Assembly (NCBI GenBank): GCA_911728435.2
Contig: OU452198.1
Location: 37,291,902-37,355,901, forward strand
DNA: 64,000 bases
Source: Apoderus coryli
Lineage: Eukaryota; Arthropoda; Insecta; Coleoptera; Attelabidae
Reading direction: 5' to 3'
Under the pieces are notes generated by a model. The model did no database searches and had not been told where the DNA came from. It saw nothing but the letters and a program-made list of their open reading frames with translations. Below, in pieces: positions 22,049 through 33,700 of the stretch. The position numbers were made by a program, and so were the translations under genes. Positions within the stretch are counted from its first letter, which is position 1; every line of letters starts with the position of its first letter.

Positions 22049-22613
22049 ATAAAATTATTGAAATACAGTTTGCTAACGAAAAGCTTTCCAAAATTTTATT
22101 AATGCTTTGTACTAAGGACCAGTTTTGTCCCTGAAATTGAATAAAAAAGGATGACCATAGGCGGGTAAACGGGGGGGACGCTTGCCTTAATTATAATCTA
22201 ACTTTTTTTCCTTGTGATTTTTATTCATTTTGTGATAAAATAAAGTTTTCTACATAAAAAAGTCATACTTGTTTTTTCTCGAAAAACTTAAAGGATTTCG
22301 AGAATTTCGAGTTTGAAAATCTTAGGACAAAACTAGTCCTTAGTACACAGCATTAATAACCTATTGGAAAACTTTTCCTTAGCAAACTGAATGTCAATAA
22401 TTTTATTAATGCTGTTTACTAAGGACCAGTTTTGTCCTAAAATTTTCAAACTCGAATTTCTCGAAAACCTTTAAGTTTTTTGTAGAAAACTTTATTTTAT
22501 CACATTTTTGACACAAAATGAATAAAAATCACAAGGAAAAAAAGTTAGGTTAGAATTAAGGCAAGGGTCCCCCCCGTTTACCCGCCTATGGTCATCCTTT
22601 TTTATTCAATTTC
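22044..22613. repeat. Nested palindromic repeat
   Basis: Segment A (22044-22131, CATTAATAAAATTATTGAAA to the GGACCAGTTTTGTCC end) is followed by B (22132-22323, GAATAAAAAAGGATGACCAT to GAGTTTGAAAAT), then an inverted copy of A (22324-22411), the last part of A again in direct orientation, and an inverted copy of B (about 22439-22613, ending GGTCATCCTTTTTTATTC). The B arms are near 190 bp with few differences. This is the layout of a fold-back element or of two palindromic elements nested in each other. No coding capacity. Confidence 0.75.
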
Positions 22614-22619
22614 ATGTCA

Positions 22620-24251
22620 GTTTACGACATTTAACTAGGTGAATAAATATGCTAAATTTGGTTAATTCACCTTGACTCGTTTCGAAAATATTTCAAAAAA
22701 TCGTCCTGAACCAGTCATCTTTAGTAAATAAGGACTTTTCGAAAAATTACAATTTAGGTTTTTTTCATGATTAGATGTCCCCAATCCGCTCACAAATTTT
22801 GGCCAGCTTTTTCAGGAACACCTTGTATAAAGAAAAAGTCCAATTTGTCGCAGTTAAATTTCTTTTGCGGATGCAAACAGTGCTAGCTATCAAAACTCGA
22901 AGACTCGAGAATAGAAATATAAAAAAAAAGCGTCTTGGCGAAGTGAGAATTTGACCTCAAAAAATGTATCTACAGGCAGTATAAATATCTTAACAGGTTC
23001 GAAAATAAAAACATAACAAAACATATGAGCAGGATTCCATGAAACATATATTTTATTTATTCTGAAAACCAATCAACCATCGGGCGTCGTGCGGTAGAAA
23101 GATACAATTATTTCGACCCGGTCCAGCCAAGAGCCAGCATAGAATTCCAAACATTCGCGTGTTCTATTTATAAGTTATAATACATAATGTGGAATCAACA
23201 GTTGCAGCAGAGAAGCATAAAATTCAGTTATAGAATCGTTTTCATTCAGATACAATGTTGCCTAATACACAACATTATATCAAGTTGTCACAGTAACATG
23301 ACAGACTTTACATACAACATAAGCTTTTAATTAGCACAATCCATAATAATTTTGTGTTGTAGCAATGATCTACAGGATGTCGTCCTGGCCTAAGAATGTG
23401 CACTTTTTGCTGATGATTTTAAAAGATTTTTTCGCCTGCTTGCACTTAAACAGAGTTTTACCGCCCGCATATGCATTCCATCTAGAGGATAAGTTGACAA
23501 TTAATTGAGAAAGTTTACTTAGGTAGTCGTCTGCCAATCCGCTAAACTCATTTAATTATTTAAAATTGTCCATTATTAATTAGTAATCACTTTTTAATTA
23601 TTATTGTAGTACCGAAATATACCTAAGATTCTAAAATCAAATTTCTATAGCGTACACGCTCAGATAATAATTTGACAGCTTCTTTCTACATTTAAAATAC
23701 TCAACATTGACATATGAGCCTGTCACATAAGTTTATCTGACCTGAGTTTGTCAAAGGATAACGCCTATTATCATGAAAGGCGCATTAACCATATAGGTTA
23801 CCTCATTGAGCAGCTTTTGGGTGAGCGGATTGCTCGGGGGTCGTGACGTCAGCTGGCGCCCGGAGTTCTGTGGCCACTAGATTAGTTTATATTTGCCCAA
23901 ATTTTTGTATTGTTTTTGAGATTGGCGTCTTCGTTACAATAGTGTCAATAATAAACATTATTCTATGTCAATAGTGTTGTGAGCTATTATTGAAAGAATT
24001 GAATACTTCCTTAAAGAGTTTAGACATTTTGGTGTTTTTGTGAATATTATTATTATGTTTTCTGTTTTGTTTAAAGTTGTATGAAATTTTTTTAAAACGT
24101 TTTGGCCTATTGTCTATATTGTGTATAACGATCTTTTTATATAAGGACAATATTGTCATACTACTTAGAAGTTGTAATAAAACCATTAAGTATCTAATAT
24201 TACTGTCAAAAACTGTCAGTTCAAAACAGTAATAATTAATTAGGTATAAAA
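22620..24251. other. No gene recognised
   Basis: An ACACCTTGTATA motif near 22820 resembles a mariner-like terminus and could be the right end of the preceding transposase relic; no left partner was found. Reading frames at 22890-23072 and 23968-24285 (minus) carry no motif. Confidence 0.35.
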
Positions 24252-25341
24252 ATGCGTGCAGACGAAGAATTTGATTGTACTCCACCTCATTTAAAAGAAA
24301 TCGCTAAATTAGCAAGTGAAAATTTGTTGCCAACAAAATCTCGATTAAGATATGAAAAAAAATCACAAAATGTTTAACGAATAGAAACATAAAAATAAAG
24401 CAAAACATACAACAGAGAAATTGTATTAGCGTATTTAAACGAAAGACGAAAATGTATCAATTCTGCCTCTTTTTGGGCGGAATATTCTATGCTAAAGAAT
24501 GTCATTAATATGAACGAGTCCATTAATCTAAGTGAATTTCCTAAATTGCAAGGATACCTTCAAAAACAGTCTGTTGGATATCAAGCTAAAAAATCAAAAA
24601 TTTTGAGGTACGACGATTGTATGAAATTTCCGGGCCCGATGAAGTTGATTTAATGTCCAAAGTAAGTAAATGAGTTAAAATAACTTAATATGTAATTTGT
24701 TACATATAATTTTGATAGGTTGCACTGATGGGCATTTATGGTGCTTGTCGAAGGAGTTGCTGATATTCTAGTCAACGATGATTGCATAGTTGTATCGGTT
24801 CCAGAGACAAAAACCAAAATTCCGAGACCGTTCGCGATCACTAATAAAAGTCTTGAAAGGAGTGAATATTTTTAACATTTATCAGAAGTATGCTTCTTTA
24901 AGGCCGTCGCACGTCAAACATGATTTGCCTATTTCTTACGTACAAAAATTTTAAATGTTCTATACACACAATCAGCAAAATTCCGTATAAAATTGCAGAG
25001 TTTCTAAATCAGCCTAATGCGCGCCTATACACCGGTCACTGTTTCCGACGCACATCAGCCACGCTACTCGACGACTCAGGTGCAAACTTGCTAGCGATAA
25101 AAGACATGGTGGATGGCAATCATCTACAGTAACAGAAAGATATGTGGACAACTCACTAGAGAATAAGAAAAATGTAGCAAATCGTCTGTGTTCAATTAAG
25201 TCAAGAAGAATGTTGGCAGAACTACTTTGCATCAATATGCCTGAGATGATCATGAACCAGGAACAGTTCACCAGTTATCATAGACAACAGGGTGTGCATG
25301 GAATCCATGATGGCGCTGCCGTAGCAAATGAGAAACTATAA
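24252..25341 (+). pseudogene. Crypton-type tyrosine recombinase relic
   Basis: From ATG 24252 the reading begins MRADEEFDCTPPHLKEIAKL. After frame changes it gives LAYLNERRKCINSASFWAEY, EVRRLYEISGPDEVDLMSK, then a probable 57-bp intron (GTAAGT at 24662, AG at 24717-24718), and VALMGIYGACRR, which would hold the first catalytic Arg. The C-terminal box is IAEFLNQPNARLYTGHCFRR, TSATLLDDSG, then, one frame over, KRHGGWQSSTVTERYVDNSL: the H-x-x-R pair, the HGGW and the catalytic Tyr are all present. These are the marks of the tyrosine recombinases of Crypton transposons. At least three frame breaks make it a pseudogene. The final 65 residues (to 25341) remain open. Confidence 0.8.
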
Positions 25342-25426
25342 ATGGACAAATGGTTTTGAATGTATCAGGAATAAATTTAAGAGACTAAACAACACAGCCA
25401 ATAAATATTCATAATAATCAACTTTC

Positions 25427-26426
25427 TAACTGTGCATGGCATTTTAAGTGAGTCCCAGTTTGGCTTTCGGGAGGGTGTGAGCACGAGTGATGCGATGTTT
25501 TCCTCTATTTGAGCTTGAATGGTGGTGATGTGGCCGCGGCCGTGTTTTGTGACTTTAGCAAAGCATTCGACTGCGTGAATCATGATATTCTCCTTGGCAA
25601 GCTTTTTAGGTATGGCTTCCGAGGTGTCTCTTTGCATTGGTTCAGATCATTCCTAACGAATAGAAAGCAGATTGTTGGGTCGATGGGTATTTACTCTGAC
25701 GAATGCCAAATACCCCATGGAGTTCCACAGGGCTCTGTCCTTGGTCCCATTTTATTCCTAATCTACATAAACGACATTTCATCTCTTGCAATAAGAGGTC
25801 AATTCACAGTATTTGTTGACGATACCACTATTCTATGGTCTCATAAAGACCCTGCTTCATTGACAACAATAGTAACAGAGGACATGGTGGTGATTAAGAG
25901 GTGGTGTGACTCAAACCTTCTGTCCCTAAATGTAAGCAAGACTAAACTAGTATGCTTTAAGTATTTGTGTCCAGAGCAGATGGGTATTTGGGATGAACCA
26001 TTGGAGATTAGTGACTCTAACAAATTTCTTGGACTAGTGATAGACAATAAGTTAAAATTTCATGACCATGTTATATTGGCCTTAAGACAGAAACTAGCCA
26101 GAGGGTGTTACACCATTAGAGTTATAGCCAATGAACTTAGAGTGGAAACTGCAAGGCTAGCATATTTTTCTCTTGTGGAGAGTCATCTGCGTTATGGGAT
26201 TGCTTTCTGGGGATGCTGCAGTCAGTATATGTTCAGCTCTGTGTTTGTTTTGCAGAAGAGAACAGTAAGATTTGTTTGTCGTAAAACTAACAGAGACACT
26301 TGTAGGACTCTGTTTAAGACTTTAAGGATATTACCATTGTGTGGCCTTTTTATACTGGAAACGGCTTGCTTGATCTATAAAAAATTTGGTACTCAACTTG
26401 GATCTTTCAACAAACAAGTTTATTAG
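25427..26426 (+). pseudogene. Jockey/CR1-like LINE reverse transcriptase, truncated at both ends
   Basis: The copy starts ILSESQFGFREGVSTSDAMF, has a stop near 25510, then is open for 305 residues. Motif A is AAAVFCDFSKAFDCVNHDIL, motif B PHGVPQGSVLGPILFLIYIN, and motif C is FTVFVDDTTIL, where the usual Ala of xADD is Val (codon 25815-25817, GTT). The thumb includes NKFLGLVIDNKLKFHDHV, SHLRYGIAFWG and VLQKRTVRFVCR. It ends abruptly after TACLIYKKFGTQLG, before the LINE C-terminus, so it is both 5' and 3' truncated. It lies 85 bp after the Crypton relic on the same strand. Confidence 0.85.
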
Positions 26427-26429
26427 TTT

Positions 26430-27850
26430 TTTTGCACAATTGGTGGAATAAATCACGGTTTTGAAAATATTTTCATAAAATTTAAAAAATGTTATTTTTG
26501 ATATACCCTGTATAGTAAATTTGGTATTCGAATTTGTAGTTTCGACACAAGCAGACGTTTTTATAAAGAATGACTTTTTCTTCTAAATCTACAAATAAAA
26601 AAGTTTTTCCCCTTCCAAACTCTATCCGTGGACACATTGTATATAAGCATGTATGTGTGATTTGTTTTTTGCCACCCACTGTATGTTTGTGTAATGTATC
26701 GTGCACCACACAACAAAAAGCATGAGTGTCTTGATCTATGATTTCGCTAGCAGCACCAAATTAAATAATATAGACTATAAAGGCATATATCTAGTCGCGG
26801 GTGGCCATGCTCAGAGCACTCTGTATTTATAATTCTAGTATGTAGGAATTTTCAAGAGACACAAAATACCGGGAAGTGGAGATTGTGATGGTTTTCTTAT
26901 TCCGCCTTTCAGACTGCCAGGTACGGTGAACTCCCGTTTATAACCAGTGTTGCCACATGTTTGTTGTTTTACAGAAAATTTATTTCGGTTTCACTGGTCG
27001 TCAATTCAATACATGATTTAGATCGATCTTTGTTTTGATATTCTACCGTGAAAATTCTACGAGATCTAAAGCCGAATGTGTTGTGTGTACCAAATTTGGC
27101 TCAAGCACACCAACACCAAATTTTCGCAGCAAACGTCATAATCAATGACAAAATTTTTCAAAAACTGAAGCTTAAAATCAATCAAAATTGCATCTCACAC
27201 AGCCGAATATATCGAGTGACATTCCAGAGTTGGATGCATCGAATTCCATTGGATTTCACTCTTCAGGTAAAGATGATGATAAAATTGCCAGTCGGAGCAT
27301 CTATTCCGAGATCTCTCGCTTCACGATATTAACGTATTACAAAGCAGTCGTAACGCATTTCGGAAAACCCGAAATTTAATACAATTTCAGCATATGACTG
27401 ATGTATTATTAGTCAAACTTTGAGGTACGTAATTTTAGTCAAACGTATAAAGTAAAATAAGAGTTTTCCTATAGCGAATTGGTCTCATCTAGGATTGGAC
27501 ATAAATTCGTTAGCGAAATGTCGGAACAGATTGGTTAGGAGCGCCTGAGCTTCTAGATTTGCATACATCTGTCGCCTACAATCTACTCTAAATATAGTGC
27601 GAATGAAACAGTTAGGTTAGAAATACATTGTGCAATACAATGTCACAAATGAGGTCACATCTGAGTTCGCAGAAGACATTATTCAAAACCTCAAACCTCA
27701 TTCTGCCAATGTCATTATCTTATGCAGAAAGACTATCCGCATAATAAATTCTCAAATATCTAGAATCGAATAGAATTACGGCATTAGACAAGTTTAGCCA
27801 TTAGACGACGAAAAAACATCAGAGTTCTGGTGGAAGCGAAACAACTAGCA
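26430..27850. other. No gene recognised
   Basis: A TATACCCTGTATAG motif near 26504 looks like a worn mariner end. Two overlapping frames at 27048-27379 carry no family motif that I recognise. Confidence 0.35.
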
Positions 27851-27859
27851 TTGAGGCGA

Positions 27860-28172
27860 TTGGCAGTCGCCAGCTGCGATGGACTGGCCACGTAATCTGA
27901 ACGCCTTCCAAAGAGCATCCTTTATTCACAGATTAAGGTCGGCTCATGAAATCAGGGAGAGCAGCAAAAGAGGTGCAAGGATGTTCTTAAGACCAACATG
28001 AAGAAGTGTGGCTATGATGTGAAGAACAACTGGGATCAGATCGACATGGAGGCGTACCATTTACGAGGGCGATCAAGTTTTTGAAAAGCAGCGTCGACGA
28101 CATGCGGTTGCGAAGAGACAGCATAGAAAGGAGAGAGAACGCATCGATGGGGCCGCGCATCTACACAGCCGG
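27860..28172 (+). pseudogene. LINE ORF2 C-terminal tail fragment
   Basis: Reading with two frame changes and one in-frame stop gives GSRQLRWTGHVI, SILYSQIKVGS, NQGEQQKRCKDVLKTNMKKC, DVKNNWDQIDMEAYHLRGRS and EKQRRRHAVAKRQHRKERER. The LRWTGHV.RMP...Y.ql..G.R..G...R.KD.lK series is the C-terminal signature of many non-LTR retrotransposons whose RT lies far upstream. RT itself is missing. The clade cannot be fixed from the tail. Confidence 0.65.
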
Positions 28173-28775
28173 TAAATGGTGGTTATTGGGTGTCTCGGGG
28201 ATCGGTTTATTTAGCCATCCTATAGGGTTCAGAGGGTTCAGAACAGAAATCCCTCAGTTGGAGTAATTCATAGTCGTTAGCGAGTGAATTCTGATGATAA
28301 TGCACTGATTGATTTCAATTGTCGAAAGTCTGTAAAAGAAGACAGTCTAACACCATAAAATCATATCAAATAGTTTAAATAAGTTTTTTGACAATAAGAG
28401 TCAATTCATGTTATTGCTTATTTCGATGACTTCTGATGTCAGCTCAGGGCTTAGGAAATATGACAGGCCGAAATTACCATTTGTTTTTCAATAATTGTTA
28501 AAGATATATATTATTAGACTTTCCAGAGCCGCCATACATTAATATGATTGGTCTCTTGACATCCTCATACATTCAAACGACCAATCAGTAAACCTGAGCT
28601 CCACATACTTCCTTCAAATAAAATTGACATTAATGCCATGGATATATATGGCTCTTTGATTCGTAGCTGGGGAGGAGTTCCATACATTTTGGTAGTTTGT
28701 TTACCAAATATGTGCTTTTCTAATCATGGTACATAGTTTGCCTCCAAGGTTTGGGTAAGGGTTTTCGAGGAAAAC

Positions 28776-28990
28776 GGCGTTATACTAGTATATACTTCGG
28801 TACGACATCCTATGTCCAACCCTTCAGAGAGAGTTCTCCGTGAAGTGGGGCACTTGTGCAGAACGTATTGTTCGGAAAAACATTCCAAATGGGCTATTGA
28901 ACTGCCACGTTTTGAGGAATTCCTGAATGAAGTTGTTCATGAGTCAAAAAAATTTCTTCTCCTATTTGAGATGCCCTACCGTGTGAAGAA
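28776..28990 (+). pseudogene. Ty3/gypsy-like integrase fragment
   Basis: The frame reads GVILVYTSVRHPMSNPSERV, LREVGHLCRTYCSEKHSKWA and FEEFLNEVVHESKKF. The H-P-x-S-N-P-x-E-R-V motif, where the Glu is the last DDE acid, followed by R-x-x-R-TYC and a W of the core helix, identifies the end of the integrase core of Ty3/gypsy-class LTR retrotransposons. Nothing of the protease, RT or LTRs is visible, so this is an isolated fragment of about 60 recognisable residues. Confidence 0.7.
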
Positions 28991-28999
28991 GAGAGTATC

Positions 29000-30153
29000 T
29001 TTTACATATATCTTATCGGCAAAGTTTTGGTTGTCGCCCCAAAACTTTTTTTTATGCATTTTACGACACCAATCAACTCGAGCCTTTTTTTGATGCACTG
29101 TTCTTGCTTTAGACCACGTCGAAAATCATAATAAATCATAGCTCGAAAATTTTCGCGATTTTTTCTTTTCTAGCCGAGATGAACATCTCAACTTACACAA
29201 ATATTCAATTCGCAGGTCAAAACGTTCTCAGTGCCTATAGCGTATACTGTCAAAAATATCAAGATGGCGATGACAGATTTCACCTGTCAATAGCAGTGTT
29301 GCCAATTCTCAATATATAAATAGCAACCATCGTCTCACAGTATAAATATGTCACCACTAAAAAATGGTGCAATAAATATAAAGTTTAAGAAAAAAAGCTG
29401 TAATTCGGACAAATTCAGAGATAAATCAAAGAATAAAAAAAGAAAAAGCTATTAAAAGAAGCGACTTTCGTACTTTCTATTCTTTTAGTTGATTAACACA
29501 CAGGGTGAGCAAAATAGTAAGAAAAAAACATTGGTAAAGTTTTCCCAATAGCCAGGAGGTTTTGAAAAAATTTCGACCTCTCTTATTTTTCTTGAAAGCC
29601 AAATGAATTGCCTACCAACAATTTAAAAAAAAAATGCACATCGGTCCACTGGCTCAAAGAAAAAACGAAAATACTTTTAGTAAAACTACTCAAAGCAAAT
29701 CCAGATATTTTATAATCTATACCCATGTACCACCGTCGAAAGAAATATCTTTCGACAGTGCCCATACTTTCCAATGTACACTTGTTCACCGATATATTTA
29801 CTTACTGCTATTTTCGTTTTGTTTACATTAGAGATTAGTGGGAACAGTAGCAGACTTTTAAGACAAATTGTGATATTCTTAAAATGGGACTAAAAGACAT
29901 TATTTATATATTATTTATGTTCCTCTTCGTATATCATGACCAGAAACCCGAGTTCAATGAACGATTTAGAACTATTGAAAGAGGCACATTAATCTCCATT
30001 ACAAAAAAAAGTTACATGAGAAGAAGATTAATTAGCGATCCCGCCTGATGAATTCGATCAACATGTTATGAATTGTTAAATAAGTAGTCTTTAAATACAT
30101 GAACACATACGATACGATATGTTACAAATAAGTCAAGAGAAAAACTGAAATAA
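29000..30153. other. No gene recognised
   Basis: AT-rich. An ACACAGGGTGAGC motif near 29500 resembles a mariner or Tc1 end, without a visible partner. The sequence up to the AACGC target at 30154 is the left flank of the BEL insertion. Confidence 0.35.
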
Positions 30154-30158
30154 AACGC

Positions 30159-30670
30159 TGATAACGGACTGATGCGTTATTTTGAATTTTAATTAGATTT
30201 TAAACGAACTGGAAAAAGGCTTACCTTCCTGGGGCCACTCTCCGCTTGGGGCTGCAGCCACCCTCAATCCAGTAACCCAATTCACCAAAAATACCCACTT
30301 TGTTTGAATCACTAAAAGTTAGTACTCGAGTTTTAAACGAATTTTATTTTATTGTTAATATAGTGTATACACCACGGCGGTACGGATTTGAATGCATTGT
30401 TTTTAAGAACGCGCGTCGGCTCTTCTCGGAAGGGCTCGACTTAGATACCAATTTCCAGTATAAATAATCACAAACAGAAATAGCAGAAATTACCTGAACA
30501 ATTAGAAAACATTAAAGAAATATTTTAGATCAATCAAGAGAATTATCTTGCTTTGATTTACGCTTAGAATAGTAAACCCAATCCCAAAAATAATATAAAG
30601 AACGTTATTTCAGAATTAAATAATAGCTTAAAACTACATGATATATACAAGGCGCGGTGCGGAAGTAACA
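30159..30670 (-). repeat. 3' LTR of the BEL/Pao element
   Basis: 512 bp, TGATAACGGACTGATGCG at one edge and GCGGTGCGGAAGTAACA at the other. It is the 3' LTR because the element is transcribed on the minus strand. I found no difference from the copy at 36415-36926. Confidence 0.95.
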
Positions 30671-30683
30671 TTACCGCCTACCT
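30671..30683 (-). other. Candidate polypurine tract
   Basis: On the minus strand AGGTAGGCGGTAA sits directly against the 3' LTR, the expected place for the plus-strand primer. It is purine-rich but not a pure purine run. A 15-bp palindrome ATGCATAATATGCAT lies between it and the stop codon. Confidence 0.5.
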
Positions 30684-30702
30684 AAAATGCATAATATGCA
30701 TT

Positions 30703-33700
30703 TTACTGAGAATAAGGCAAAGGACACATTTTAACTAATGGCCTTTGCAAGATGCCAGCAGTGGTCCTAATAGTGGCCACTCGGGAAACTCCATCAGAGC
30801 CCGGATGTAACTTATCAATTCTGCCTAATTTCCATTTCAATGGAGGCAACTGATCATCCTTAATAATTATTAAGTCGCCCACATTAGGAAGACAACCCTC
30901 AGGTTGCAACCACTTTTGTCTTTGCTGCAAAGTATGCAAATATTCCATTTTCCAACGGCGCCAAAAATCCTGTTGCAATCGCTGAAGGAGTTGCCAACGG
31001 GATACACGGGTCAAAGAAATATGAGACAGATCTGGGTCTGGTATTGAGGAAACTGGCTCCAGTATAAGAAAGTGCCCTGGTGTCAGGACAGAAACGTCTT
31101 TGGGATCGGAGCTTGTTGGACACAAAGGTCGCGAGTTCAGTATGGCTTCAATTTGGACAAGGACAGTATAAAATTCTTCGAAAGTCAATATTTGAGATCC
31201 TATTACGCGAAACAAATGTGTTTTTACTGATTTTACACCGGCCTCCCACAATCCACCGAAATGTGGTGCAGCAGGGGGATTGAAAGACCACGAGATTTTT
31301 TCTGATTCTGAAGCACATCTCATTAGATTTACGAGCTCACGACTTGCACCAATGAAATTAGTCCCGCAATCCGAGTATAAATGCGTACAGCGACCACGAC
31401 GTGATACCAGACGTCTTAGAGCAGCCAAAACACAATCGGAAGTCAACTCTGAGGCTAACTCAAGATGTAACGCCTTTGTTGCCATACAAACGAATAAGCA
31501 GACGTACGCTTTCTGACATTTTATTCCTCTATGCTTTCCTAGCGTAATATTGAAAGGTCCAGCGAAGTCGACACCTACACATTGAAAAGCCTTTACTTGA
31601 TTGACCCTTACAGGGGGTAAGTTACCCATAGGGGGTTGAAATGGAATCGGTTTAGCACGAAAGCAGCGAAAACATTTAGAAATGACGTGACGAATAGCAC
31701 GTTTTGGACATAATATCCAGAAATTTTGAGCTAATAGAAATTGGAGTGTCTGAGCACCAGGATGGAGGTTTTCACGATGAACATCCTCAATGATCAGAGT
31801 GGTTAGTCTATGTTTGCTAGGTAATAGAGCGGGGTATTTTTTATCATATAAAAGTCCTGACTGATGAAGACGACCGCCTACCCTGAGAATACCATCCCTC
31901 TCGCAAATAAACGGATTCAGTTTTCGAAGGCTGCGAGGAATGCGCTTACCTTTAATAATATTTTCAATCAGATCCTCAAAACAAACATGCTGCACTCGTT
32001 TTAAAATCACTAACAATGCTTGATGAAGTTCAGCTGATGAAAAACAAGAAGTTTTCTTGTTCTGATTACGCAGATTATAAGAAAATCGCAAACTATAGGC
32101 AATTATTCGTTTAATTTTTGAAATGGAAGAAAATTTGTCAAGCAGGATGTCAAGACATTCCACTGACGTGAAAGAAGCTAACACAATTTTGCGCTCCTCT
32201 CCTGAAATTTGAACAAAGTCACCTTGAAAACCGGTTTCCGATGGCCATTTTTCCTGAGGTATCTGAAGCCAAGGAGGACCATGCCACCAGAGAGGATGAC
32301 CTATTAACTCAGAGGGCATTATGCCTCTTGAAGCACAATCTGCAGGATTCTCTGAGGATCGTACATGATGCCAAGAATTGGGAGGAAGGATGTCTTGAAT
32401 GTGACTCACCCGATTGCTTACAAAGCATTTCCATTTGTGAGGCGAAGATTTGATCCAAGTTAAAGCTACTGAAGAATCACTCCAAGCGAATATATTGCTT
32501 ATAGATAACGTAGAATATGACTTTAAAATACATCCAATTAAATCACTAAGAAGTACAGCAGCACACAGTTCCAGTCGTGGCAATGAAACCCTTTTAAGGG
32601 GCGCCACTTTGGATTTGGCACAAATTAATTTTACTGCATAGGTTTTATCACAGAGCACAAAGCGAAAATAAGCTATAGCTGCGTAGCCCTTTTCCGAGCT
32701 ATCGCAAAACCCATGCAATTCACAAGAAACAAATGATAAGGAAACAATATTCCGAGAAACTTGAAGGTTCTCTATCGCAGGTAATTCAATCCTATATTTT
32801 TCCCATATGTTGTAAACTTCAGGCGGAGGATTAGCATCCCATTCAAGACCCAATGTCCATAGATACTGAATAAGGAATTTTAGAGCGAACGTAACTGGCG
32901 ATAGAAATCCTAGCGGATCGAATATTCGAGCTACTTGCGACAAAATTATTCTTTTTGTGCAACTTGGATTAAGAGGCTCAATTTTGTAAGAGAAGTCATC
33001 ATTAACTGGTGACCACTTAAGGCCCAATATTTTGATCGTTTGATCATCATCAGAATGAAAATTGAAAGGCTGCAATTGTTGATGTGATTCCGGAATAGTT
33101 TCTAAAAATTCACGACTATTACTTGCCCACTTTCGTAATTCAAAACCACCCTTGTATAATAGATTTATCAATTGATTTTTTATTTCCATTGCCTGATTTA
33201 GAGTGGAACAACCTGTAACAATATCATCGACATAAACATCAGATGATATAACTTTAGCTGCTAGTGGGTAGGTATTATTCTCATCTTTTGAAAGTTGAGC
33301 TAACGTACGTAGCGCAAGAAAAGGTGCTGAGGAGACCCCATAAGTAACAGTATTTAATTGAAAATCTTGTATTGGAAAATGAGGCGAAAATCTCCAAAGT
33401 ATTCGCTGATAATCTCTATGGTTGGGATGGATATTTATCTGCCGATACATCTGTCTTATATCAGCCGTAAAAACAATAGGATATACACGAAATTGCATCA
33501 GCAAATTTACAATGTCCTTTTGAAGTTTAGCGCCTACCAAAAGCGAGTTATTTAGCGAGTTATTTTCCAAAGTTTTAGCAGACGCGTCAAACACCACACG
33601 CAGTCGTGTCGTTGAACTATTTGGGTTAATGACAGAATGGTGAGGAATGTAGAAATATTTGCCACTCTGCTCCCCTGGCGGTGACACTGGACTCATATGT

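Noticed and set aside
27048..27379. A gag-like ORF
   Set aside because: Two overlapping short frames show no zinc knuckle, capsid motif or other recognisable feature.
30899..33555. Several ORFs of 60-80 codons inside the BEL element
   Set aside because: They overlap the intact gag-pol frame in other frames and have no motifs.
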